A stretch of 6,924 nt of DNA from an uncultured Oscillospiraceae bacterium. GTDB lineage: Bacteria; Bacillota; Clostridia; Oscillospirales; Oscillospiraceae. The translations under genes were made by a program, and so were the position numbers. The notes below the pieces were generated by a model that was given only the letters and a program-made list of their open reading frames with translations, ran no database searches and was not told the DNA's origin. The stretch covers positions 1 to 6,924 of the forward strand of contig CAAEKI010000207.1 of NCBI GenBank assembly GCA_900756495.1. The letters run 5' to 3'. Shown one piece after another: positions 1 to 5,485 of the stretch (within the stretch, counting starts at the first letter, position 1; each line of letters opens with the position of its first letter).

Positions 1-137
1 GGCGCCCGCAGTGCGGCGATGGCGGAGCGGGCCGCGTCGGTAATCAGCCGCCGGCTGCAAACCTCTCCTGCGGAGAGAAGCCGGCGCTCAGCCTCGTCGG
101 CGACCCGGTCCACTTTGGGCAGAAGAGAATAATCCAT
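1..137 (-). CDS. selA: L-seryl-tRNA(Sec) selenium transferase SelA, N-terminal fragment cut by window edge
   Basis: SelA is the PLP enzyme that converts seryl-tRNA(Sec) to selenocysteinyl-tRNA(Sec) in the cytoplasm, using selenophosphate. Only the first 45 codons are visible; the frame is open to the edge. The start MDYSLLPKVDRV fits the SelA N-terminal signature (a Leu-Pro-x-Val/Ile-Asp motif a few residues in). The following helix, around RRLITDAARSAIAALRA, matches the usual N-terminal domain pattern. The PLP lysine lies beyond the window. The ATG at 137..135 has a strong GGAGGA site (149..144) six bases upstream. It lies 75 bases downstream of selC on the same strand, which strongly supports the call. 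The family assignment is from motif recall and context; the fragment alone would be only moderate evidence. Confidence 0.82.
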   Translation of the reverse strand, partial: MDYSLLPKVDRVADEAERRLLSAGEVCSRRLITDAARSAIAALRA

Positions 138-143
138 GAGCAG

Positions 144-149
144 TCCTCC
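144..149 (-). promoter_or_regulatory. Ribosome binding site of selA
   Basis: GGAGGA on the minus strand, six bases before the ATG at 137..135. It fixes the selA start and gives selA a strong translation signal of its own, separate from the tRNA ahead of it. Confidence 0.75.
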
Positions 150-172
150 CGCGTTAGATTTTGGCGCATACC

Positions 173-201
173 AAAACGCTGCCCCTGCGCACAGGAGCAG
201 C
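173..201 (-). terminator. Intrinsic terminator or attenuator between selC and selA
   Basis: On the minus strand a 10-bp stem, GCTGCTCCTG (201..192) with CAGGGGCAGC (187..178), closes a TGCG tetraloop (191..188). It contains one U-G wobble. It is followed by G then TTTT (176..173). The U-run is short, so read-through is likely. A second small hairpin, TTTTGG (176..171) with CCAAAA (164..159), shares the U-run and cannot form fully while transcription terminates there. The element starts 12 bases after the tRNA CCA end. It could define the tRNA precursor 3' end and reduce, not abolish, transcription into selA. No other promoter for selA is evident. Confidence 0.6.
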
Positions 202-212
202 GAAGGTGTTTA

Positions 213-310
213 TGGCGGGGATGAGTGCGAATCGAACACACCAAAGACGGGGCTGCCGCCTTACAGACGGATTTGAAGTCCGCGCCGGCCACCAGGCCGA
301 ATTCACCCCC
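213..310 (-). tRNA. selC: tRNA-Sec (anticodon UCA)
   Basis: Selenocysteine tRNA, charged with serine by SerRS, converted by SelA and delivered by SelB to recoded UGA codons. Every arm folds by hand. The 8-bp acceptor is GGGGGTGA (310..303) with TCATCCCC (224..217), one G-U. The D-stem is 6 bp (300..295 with 290..285) closing a TGGT tetraloop. The anticodon stem is 5 bp (283..279 with 271..267) around CTTCAAA, anticodon TCA at 276..274. The long variable arm is 7 bp (262..256 with 250..244). The T-stem is 5 bp (241..237 with 229..225) around TTCGATT. The discriminator G (216) and CCA (215..213) are encoded. The 8/5 acceptor/T arrangement, 6-bp D-stem and long variable arm are bacterial tRNA-Sec hallmarks that ordinary tRNAs lack. 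Confidence 0.97.
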
Positions 311-373
311 ATAGATAGGGCGGAGGCCGGTGAGGCGGGGGTCACCTCGGAACAGCACTCCGAACAGAATCTT

Positions 374-402
374 ATTATAGGGGAATTTGTCCGTGGTGTC
401 AA
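374..402 (-). promoter_or_regulatory. Consensus sigma-70 promoter of selC
   Basis: On the minus strand, TTGACA (402..397), a 17-base spacer, then TATAAT (379..374): both hexamers and the spacing match the ideal vegetative promoter. Transcription should begin near 367, giving a 5' precursor of about 57 bases that RNase P would remove. A run of six T (409..404) just upstream of the -35 could act as an UP element. The promoter begins only 18 bases past the stop of the hydrolase gene, so the locus is tightly packed. It probably also supplies selA by read-through. Confidence 0.9.
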
Positions 403-419
403 CAAAAAATGGGCCGGAT

Positions 420-1460
420 TCACGCTGAGAAATAGATTCTGCCCGACTTGATTTGCCGGGTCAGCCGGCCGCTTCTGGCCAAATACTCCACATGGGCCAT
501 CGTCTCCCACATGATGGAGCGGAGATACCGCTTGCCGCCGCCTTCACGGTGAAGCTTTTTTGCGATTTTCCAGGCGGTATCCAGTCCCTGGGCGCACTGC
601 GCACGGCACCACTCAGCCCGCTCCTGATAGAACCTGGACTCCAGAGCCGCACGGCCCAACGGGTCCTCAAAGGGCCAGCCGTGGCCGGGAAGAACGGTAT
701 AGCCGGACAGATCCAGCCGCTGAAAGGAGGTAAGGGTGTGCAGGAAGGTTCCCACCGGGTCGGGATCGCCAAAGTGGTGGAGGCATACCGGTGAAAAGGT
801 CACGGGAAGCAGCAGGTCGGCGGCAAAGAGAAGCCTCCGCTCAGGCCAGAGAAGAGCGCATTGGCCGTCGGTGTGCCCTGGTACATGGAGGACCTGCAGC
901 GCTCCCTCACAGACGGGGACACGGTCGCCGTCCGCCAGGGGGGCAAAGCCCTCGTAAGGGCAGATGAAGCGGGTGCGCTCCTCAGTCTGCCGCTCAGCCA
1001 GGGCGGCAGAGGGGCCGTCCATGCCATAGGCGCGCATCTGGGCTATGGTATCGGACACGTTCTTTTTCCGGTCCCCCCACTCCACGGCGAAAGCGGCGGT
1101 ATCTGCAGGGTGCATATGGACAGGGGCGCTGGTCCAGGCGCCGAACCACCCGGCCATGCCGGCGTGATCAGAGTGATAGTGAGTCACGAGAATACGTTCC
1201 ACATCCGCCGGAGCGATTTGCAGAAGGTCAATGGCCATTTTCCAGCCCGCAATGCCGGTTGCAGTATAGAGGCCGGGATCCACAATCACCCACCGGCCCT
1301 TCGGGGCGCGGATGAGGTAGCTGTTGACCGAGCCGGAGAAAGCCGGGCGTCCGCCCGGCCTAGCGGGCAGCTCCATGGGGACCTTGAGGCGGAATACCTC
1401 GCCGTTTTGCAGTTCAATCAGTTTGGCCGCCGGCTGCGGGACGGCCGAGTCCTTTGCCAT
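420..1460 (-). CDS. Metallo-beta-lactamase-fold hydrolase (LACTB2-like layout)
   Basis: A predicted cytoplasmic di-metal hydrolase of 346 aa; no signal peptide is seen. The metal motif HxHxDH is complete in THYHSDH (residues 93-99). The further ligands are present too: His196 in PGHTDGQ, Asp215 in FAADLL and His260 in LPGHGWP. It should therefore be active. The last 70 or so residues (HVEYLARSGRL and onward) resemble the small helical C-terminal domain of LACTB2-type proteins. The substrate is not readable; thioesters, lactones and phosphodiesters are all known in the superfamily. I chose ATG at 1460, ten bases after AAGGA. The in-frame GTG at 1469 sits one base from the same AAGGA and is unlikely. 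It lies 57 bases after the LysR gene, so it is probably co-transcribed. A CoA-thioester or pathway intermediate is a reasonable guess from the divergent operon. Confidence 0.9.
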   Translation of the reverse strand: MAKDSAVPQPAAKLIELQNGEVFRLKVPMELPARPGGRPAFSGSVNSYLIRAPKGRWVIVDPGLYTATGIAGWKMAIDLLQIAPADVERILVTHYHSDHAGMAGWFGAWTSAPVHMHPADTAAFAVEWGDRKKNVSDTIAQMRAYGMDGPSAALAERQTEERTRFICPYEGFAPLADGDRVPVCEGALQVLHVPGHTDGQCALLWPERRLLFAADLLLPVTFSPVCLHHFGDPDPVGTFLHTLTSFQRLDLSGYTVLPGHGWPFEDPLGRAALESRFYQERAEWCRAQCAQGLDTAWKIAKKLHREGGGKRYLRSIMWETMAHVEYLARSGRLTRQIKSGRIYFSA

Positions 1461-1470
1461 GGGTTTCACG

Positions 1471-1478
1471 TCCTTCCC
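1471..1478 (-). promoter_or_regulatory. Ribosome binding site deciding the hydrolase start
   Basis: GGGAAGGA on the minus strand lies ten bases before ATG 1460 but only one base before the alternative GTG at 1469. The ATG is therefore preferred. Confidence 0.6.
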
Positions 1479-1517
1479 GGAGGATTCGAAGCGGAGAGAC
1501 GGGGGCGTGCAGCAGCA

Positions 1518-2390
1518 CTACAACGCGGTGCCGTTCTGGGGATACAGGTCGTGGACCACCTTCAAAAATTCCTTCACCACCTGCGAGGGAGATTCCCGGT
1601 GCAGGATAACACCCATGGGCACGAAGTCGGTCTCCAGGGGGATGGCCACCAGAGGCTGCATGGAGTTGACAAAATAGGCCTTGGAGATAAAGACGCCGTT
1701 GTTGTAGCAGATGTTGATGATGTTCTGCAGATCGTTGCGCATGAAGACCTCCATCGTGAGGTCGTGGCAGCACTCATGGAGCTGTTTGGTGAGCTGAATG
1801 TTTTTCCTCAGCAGGCCCACATGGTTGCCGGACAGCTCTTCCGGGCGGATGGTCGTGTTTCCCGCCAGCGGATGGCCGGGGGCCATAAGGCACTTGTAGG
1901 GCATGGGAAAGAGCTTGGTATATCGAATGCCGGAGTTCTCCAGTTCAGGGCGGTAGGTGCCCTCGGCGATATCGGCCCGATCGTTGAGAATATCTTCCAC
2001 AAAGTGGTTGCTGGTCTGCATAATCACCTGCTGCTTGACATAGGGGAAGCGGCGGGCAAATTCATTAAAGGCGTTTTCCAGCAGCAGGCGGGGATGGTAG
2101 GGGTTTTCAATGCGGATGGTCTGCTTATTATAGGCCAGTTCGCGGCATCGCTCAGTGACCGCGTCCATTTCGCCCAGAATTCGTTTTGCACCCTGGCAGA
2201 ACTCCTCGCCGGCAGGGGTCAGGGAAATGCCCTGGCGGTTACGCAGCAGCAGCGTAAAGCCGATCTCCTCCTCCAGAGAGTCGATTTGCTTCTTGATGGC
2301 CTGCTTGGAGAGAAACAGAGCCTCCTCCGCTCTGCTGAGGCTGCCGCATTCCACGGTCTTTAACAGGGTCTTTAATTGCTGTTCGTTCAT
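1518..2390 (-). CDS. LysR-family transcriptional regulator
   Basis: A DNA-binding regulator of 290 aa, the usual LTTR length. The winged helix-turn-helix occupies roughly residues 2-60. The recognition region GSLSRAEEALFLSKQAIKKQ (17-36) is followed by the standard IDSLEEEIGFTLLLRNRQG wing and LTPAGEEF. A linker helix (about 65-88) leads into a periplasmic-binding-protein-like effector domain (about 91-290) whose ligand cannot be predicted. The ATG at 2390 has only a weak ribosome site (a TGAGG about ten bases upstream). It is divergent from the carboxyltransferase/CoA-transferase operon, the classic arrangement for an LTTR that represses itself and activates its neighbour. A candidate box lies in between. 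It shares a transcript with the hydrolase. That the operon is its target is inference from position. Confidence 0.93.
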   Translation of the reverse strand: MNEQQLKTLLKTVECGSLSRAEEALFLSKQAIKKQIDSLEEEIGFTLLLRNRQGISLTPAGEEFCQGAKRILGEMDAVTERCRELAYNKQTIRIENPYHPRLLLENAFNEFARRFPYVKQQVIMQTSNHFVEDILNDRADIAEGTYRPELENSGIRYTKLFPMPYKCLMAPGHPLAGNTTIRPEELSGNHVGLLRKNIQLTKQLHECCHDLTMEVFMRNDLQNIINICYNNGVFISKAYFVNSMQPLVAIPLETDFVPMGVILHRESPSQVVKEFLKVVHDLYPQNGTAL

Positions 2391-2426
2391 TCTTCAGTCG
2401 CCTCAGTCTGTATGTAAACTTTTAGT

Positions 2427-2441
2427 TAACGATAAGTTATC
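2427..2441. promoter_or_regulatory. Candidate LysR-type box (two overlapping dyads)
   Basis: TAAC-GATAA-GTTA (2427-2439) is a perfect inverted repeat of T-N11-A form, the classical LTTR recognition pattern. A second perfect palindrome, GATAA-G-TTATC (2431-2441), overlaps it. AGTTA also recurs at 2424 and 2435, 11 bases or one helical turn apart. The site covers the -10 region of the regulator's promoter, so binding would repress that promoter. The region is AT-rich, so chance dyads are possible. Confidence 0.5.
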
Positions 2442-2463
2442 ATAAATCTCATTCCTCTGTCAA
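2436..2463 (-). promoter_or_regulatory. Promoter of the LysR-hydrolase transcript
   Basis: On the minus strand TTGACA (2463..2458, 6/6) is followed after 16 bases by GATAAC (2441..2436, 4/6 to TATAAT). This gives a leader of about 40 bases to ATG 2390. The -10 coincides with the candidate LysR box, consistent with autoregulation. Confidence 0.55.
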
Positions 2464-2664
2464 GCCCAGGCGTAGTAAAGTAAAGATAACAGGTGGACAT
2501 GATCGGAGGAGATTTTGGGAGAGCGGCGGTATGCTGAAAGGCTCTCCCTGTCTGGCGTTATAGGGATAGGGGGACTGGACTGAGGTCCCGATTGCCGTCC
2601 GGTATCCGCCAGCATTTGGAACGGGCCGTCATGTTTTTCGAAGAGAATGGAAAGGAGCTAAGAT
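2464..2664 (+). promoter_or_regulatory. Promoter and structured 5' leader of the carboxyltransferase operon
   Basis: No consensus plus-strand promoter is visible. A weak -10-like GATAAC (2485-2490) without a good -35 would place the start near 2497, with the LysR box centred about 65 bases upstream, as in LTTR-activated promoters. The leader has two perfect inverted repeats: GGGAGAGC (2517-2524) with GCTCTCCC (2541-2548), and GGGAC (2571-2575) with GTCCC (2585-2589). Neither has a U-run. An orphan Shine-Dalgarno GGAGGA (2505-2510) precedes no proven gene. Possible tiny reading frames nearby start at ATG 2499 (12 codons), TTG 2515 (22 codons) and ATG 2531 (10 codons). No known riboswitch class is recognised. 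Confidence 0.35.
2651..2657 (+). promoter_or_regulatory. Ribosome binding site of the carboxyltransferase gene
   Basis: AAAGGAG ends seven bases before ATG 2665. It supports that start over the next in-frame ATG (2671) and over the out-of-frame ATG at 2631. Confidence 0.75.
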
Positions 2665-4227
2665 ATGGACATGCGAGAAAAGCTGGAGGAGCTGGCCCAG
2701 CGGCGCAGCGCGCTGATGCAGGGGGGCGGCGCCAAGGCCATTGCGCGCCAGCACGCTCGAGGGAAACTGAACGCCCGGGAGCGGGTTGAGCTTTTTCTGG
2801 ACCCCGGCACGTTTGTAGAACTAGACCTGTGGGCCAAGCCCCGGATGACCGGCTTTGACATCGATGAGCGGGAACTGCCCGGCGACGGCGTTATTACCGG
2901 TTTCGGCGAGGTCAACGGCAGCCCCATCTACGTCTATGCCCAGGATTTCACTGTGCTGGGCGGCACGATGGGCAGCACGGCCGGCAAAAAGATTGTCAAG
3001 GTGATGCGCCGGGCCCTGGAGGAACGGGTGCCCTGCGTAGGACTGGTGGACTCGGGCGGCGTCCGGGTGCAGGACGCCGTGACGCGCAGCATGTTTGACG
3101 GCTATCCGGCCATGTTCTATTATCACACCCAGTCCTCCGGAGTCATTCCCCAGATTACGCTGATGATGGGGCCCTGCGCCGCCGGCGCCGCCTATTCTCC
3201 GGCGCTGACCGACTTTGTCATCATGGTAAAGAACACCAGCCACATGTATGTGGCCTCCCCCTCACTCATCAAAACGGCTCAGTTCGTGGAGACCACGGAT
3301 CAGGAGCTGGGCGGCGCTACGGTGCACGCCACCGTCAGCGGCTGCTGCGACCTAGTGGCGGAGAACGACGAGGACTGCCTGAACCTGACACGGGAGCTGC
3401 TCAGCTTCCTGCCCGCCAGCAATATGGAACAGCCCCCTGTTTACGAGTGCACCGACGATCCGGAGCGGCGGGACGAGGAGCTTTTGAACATCATCCCGGA
3501 GGGCCCACGCGCCGCCTACGATATGAAGGCGCTCATCCGCCATGTGGTGGACGACGGCCACTTCTTTGAACTCAAGCCCGATTACGCCCCCAACATGATC
3601 ACCGGCTTCTGCCGCATGGAGGGCCGCACCGTCGGCATTATTGCCAACAATCCCAAGGCCATGGCCGGTTCCATCGATATCAACGCCAGCGACAAGGAGG
3701 CGCGTTTTATCCGCTTCTGCGACGCCTTCAACATTCCTCTGATTTTCTTTGTGGATACTCCGGCCTACCTGCCCGGCGTGGAGCAGGAGCATGGCGGCAT
3801 CCTGCGCCATGGCGCAAAGGTGCTCTATGCCATCTCTGAGGCCACGGTGCCCATGATTACCCTGTACATCCGCAAGGCCTACGGCGGCGGTAATTCGGCC
3901 ATGTGCTCCGAGCCACTGGGCTCCGACCTGCTGTTGGCCTGGCCCACCGCCGAGCTGGGCCTGATGAGCCCGGAAGGAGCCGTGGCCATCATCTATCGCA
4001 AGGAGATTGAAAGCGCTGAGAACCCCGATGAGCTTCGGGCACAGCGCATTGAGGAGTACAAGGCCACCTTCGGCAAGTTCCCCTATCACGCCGGCGCGGT
4101 GCAGTGGGTGGAGGACATCATTGATCCCAGGGATACCCGGCCCATGCTCATCAAGGGCCTGCGCCAGCTGGCCAAGAAGCAGAAGAATGACCGCTCCTGG
4201 AAGAAGCACGGCAACATCCCGCTGTAA
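2665..4227 (+). CDS. Biotin-dependent acyl-CoA carboxyltransferase / decarboxylase alpha-type subunit (MmdA/PccB-like)
   Basis: A 520-aa, two-crotonase-domain carboxyltransferase, the length of methylmalonyl-CoA decarboxylase alpha or PccB; glutaconyl-CoA decarboxylase alpha is longer. Such subunits move CO2 between an acyl-CoA and biotin on a separate carrier. The N-domain carries ARGKLNARERVELFLDPGTF (31-50), DFTVLGGTMGS (94-104), LVDSGGVRVQ (127-136) and the oxyanion-hole segment MGPCAAGAAYSPA (168-180). The C-domain carries DINASDKEARFIRFCDAFNIP (about 338-358), LPGVEQEHGGILRHGAK (369-385) and RKAYGGGNSAMCS (403-415). Two usual signatures deviate: GPCAGGA is GPCAAGA, and RKAYGGAYxxM is RKAYGGGNSAM. 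No biotin carboxylase, biotinyl domain or membrane pump subunit is in the window, so direction (carboxylase or Na+-pumping decarboxylase) is open. It is first in an operon with two CoA-transferases, which suggests the substrate enters as a free acid activated to CoA. Confidence 0.92.
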   Translation: MDMREKLEELAQRRSALMQGGGAKAIARQHARGKLNARERVELFLDPGTFVELDLWAKPRMTGFDIDERELPGDGVITGFGEVNGSPIYVYAQDFTVLGGTMGSTAGKKIVKVMRRALEERVPCVGLVDSGGVRVQDAVTRSMFDGYPAMFYYHTQSSGVIPQITLMMGPCAAGAAYSPALTDFVIMVKNTSHMYVASPSLIKTAQFVETTDQELGGATVHATVSGCCDLVAENDEDCLNLTRELLSFLPASNMEQPPVYECTDDPERRDEELLNIIPEGPRAAYDMKALIRHVVDDGHFFELKPDYAPNMITGFCRMEGRTVGIIANNPKAMAGSIDINASDKEARFIRFCDAFNIPLIFFVDTPAYLPGVEQEHGGILRHGAKVLYAISEATVPMITLYIRKAYGGGNSAMCSEPLGSDLLLAWPTAELGLMSPEGAVAIIYRKEIESAENPDELRAQRIEEYKATFGKFPYHAGAVQWVEDIIDPRDTRPMLIKGLRQLAKKQKNDRSWKKHGNIPL

Positions 4228-4263
4228 CAACGGAATCTTGTGATAAACCTTTCAGTAAAGAAT

Positions 4264-4267
4264 GGAG
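4264..4267 (+). promoter_or_regulatory. Ribosome binding site deciding the first CoA-transferase start
   Basis: GGAG lies nine bases before ATG 4277. The upstream in-frame ATG at 4262 overlaps this site and has no good Shine-Dalgarno of its own, so 4277 is preferred. Confidence 0.55.
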
Positions 4268-4276
4268 TTGAGTGAA

Positions 4277-5485
4277 ATGGCAAAAGGACCGCTGAGCGGA
4301 GTCAAAGTGCTGGAATACTGCAGTTTTATCGCAGGGCCTTACTGCACCAAGCTGCTTGCAGATCTGGGTGCCGAGGTGATCAAGGTGGAGAAGCCGGAGG
4401 GCGACGTGGCCCGGAAGCATGGCCCCTTCCTCCACAATGAGCCCAATCCTGAATGTTCCAGTGTTTTCCTCTACAACAACACAAACAAGATGGGCGTGAC
4501 CCTCAATCTGGAGTCTCCCACGGGACGGGAGATCTTCAAGAAGCTGGCGGCGCAGGCCGATATCCTGCTGGAGGACGGCGCACCGGGCGAGATGAAAAGG
4601 CTGGGCCTGGACTATGAGGTGCTCAGGGAGATCAACCCCGGTCTCATCATGGCCTCCATCACTCCCTTTGGACAGGACGGTCCCTACCGCGATTACAAGT
4701 GCTATGACCTGAACATGTACCACGCCAGCGGGGCCGGCTACGTGCTTCCCGCAAACTCTCCCAATGCCGATCGCGAGCCCCTCAAGGGCGGCGGCTATGT
4801 GGGCGAGAGCGACGTGGGCGCCTGCGCCTCAGTCAGCATTCTGGGCGCGCTGTTCTGGCGCGAGGCCGGCGGTACCGGCCAGTACATCGACATCTCCAAG
4901 CAGGAGGCCGAGATGGCCTTGGAGCGTATGAATATCGTCCGCTATTACGAGCTGGGCAAGAGCCCCAGCCGCGTGAAGATCAACCGCCTGCGCGATACCC
5001 TGCTCCAGTGCAAGGACGGCGGCTATGTCAAGGTGGTGGTTCACCCCGACAAGCAGTGGCAGGGCGTGGTCCGCGCCCTGGGCAACCCCGAGTGGGCCCA
5101 GCAGGAGATCTTCAGCAACCACAAATCCCGCGAGAAGAACTTTGAGGTCCTCACCGACTATCTGAGCGAGGAGGCCAAGAAATACGGCACCGACGAGCTC
5201 TTCGACAAGATCCAGGCCGAGGGCACTGCCTGCGCGCCGGTCTGTTCTGCCGAGCAGGTTTTCAAGTCTCCCCAGACCAAGGCCCGGGATTTCTATGTGG
5301 AGATTGACCACCCGGTGGCCGGCAAGCTGATGTATCCCGGCCTGCCCTTCAAGCTGACCAACGGTGCACCCACCGGCAACTGCGGCGCGCCGCTTCTGGG
5401 GCAGCACAATGAGGATGTGTACTGCGGCCGCTTGGGTTATTCCAAGCAGGACCTGACGAAACTCAGAGAGGCTGGTGTTATCTGA
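4277..5485 (+). CDS. Family III CoA-transferase (CaiB/BaiF) subunit, Glu at the catalytic-Asp position
   Basis: A 402-aa protein of normal family length; family III enzymes move CoA between carboxylates, or in some members racemise acyl-CoAs. From ATG 4277 it opens MAKGPLSGVKVLEYC, the typical family start; the upstream ATG 4262 would add five residues. Visible motifs are FIAGPYCTKLLADLGAEVIKVE (17-38), ITPFGQDGPY (128-137) and GGTGQYIDIS (198-207), then the small domain and a C-terminal APLLGQHNEDV. Aligned by eye with formyl-CoA transferase (GDSNSG, Asp169), the segment here reads GESDVG, placing Glu177 where the nucleophilic Asp should be. It may be a non-canonical or structural partner of the next gene product. 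It follows the carboxyltransferase by 49 bases and ends TGA TGA, with the next ATG overlapping the first stop by one base. Confidence 0.93.
   Translation: MAKGPLSGVKVLEYCSFIAGPYCTKLLADLGAEVIKVEKPEGDVARKHGPFLHNEPNPECSSVFLYNNTNKMGVTLNLESPTGREIFKKLAAQADILLEDGAPGEMKRLGLDYEVLREINPGLIMASITPFGQDGPYRDYKCYDLNMYHASGAGYVLPANSPNADREPLKGGGYVGESDVGACASVSILGALFWREAGGTGQYIDISKQEAEMALERMNIVRYYELGKSPSRVKINRLRDTLLQCKDGGYVKVVVHPDKQWQGVVRALGNPEWAQQEIFSNHKSREKNFEVLTDYLSEEAKKYGTDELFDKIQAEGTACAPVCSAEQVFKSPQTKARDFYVEIDHPVAGKLMYPGLPFKLTNGAPTGNCGAPLLGQHNEDVYCGRLGYSKQDLTKLREAGVI

Noticed and set aside
161..451. A 96-codon plus-strand frame over selC
   Set aside because: It runs antisense through the tRNA and its promoter; no protein family is recognisable.
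420..470. Intrinsic terminator after the hydrolase gene using the T6 run at 409..404
   Set aside because: No convincing GC stem directly precedes the T-run; only a 4-bp GGGC/GCCC pairing with a long loop was found.
861..2363. A 500-codon plus-strand open frame across the hydrolase and LysR genes
   Set aside because: It spans two well-recognised minus-strand genes antisense, shows no family motif, and has no ribosome site. It is a GC-bias shadow.
2592..2789. A 65-codon plus-strand frame overlapping the carboxyltransferase start
   Set aside because: It overlaps the real gene in another frame, lacks a ribosome site, and gives a non-protein-like Ala/Arg-rich tail.
3352..4230. A 292-codon minus-strand open frame inside the carboxyltransferase
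   Set aside because: It is the antisense shadow of a conserved gene, with His/Gly/Leu-rich, motif-free translation.
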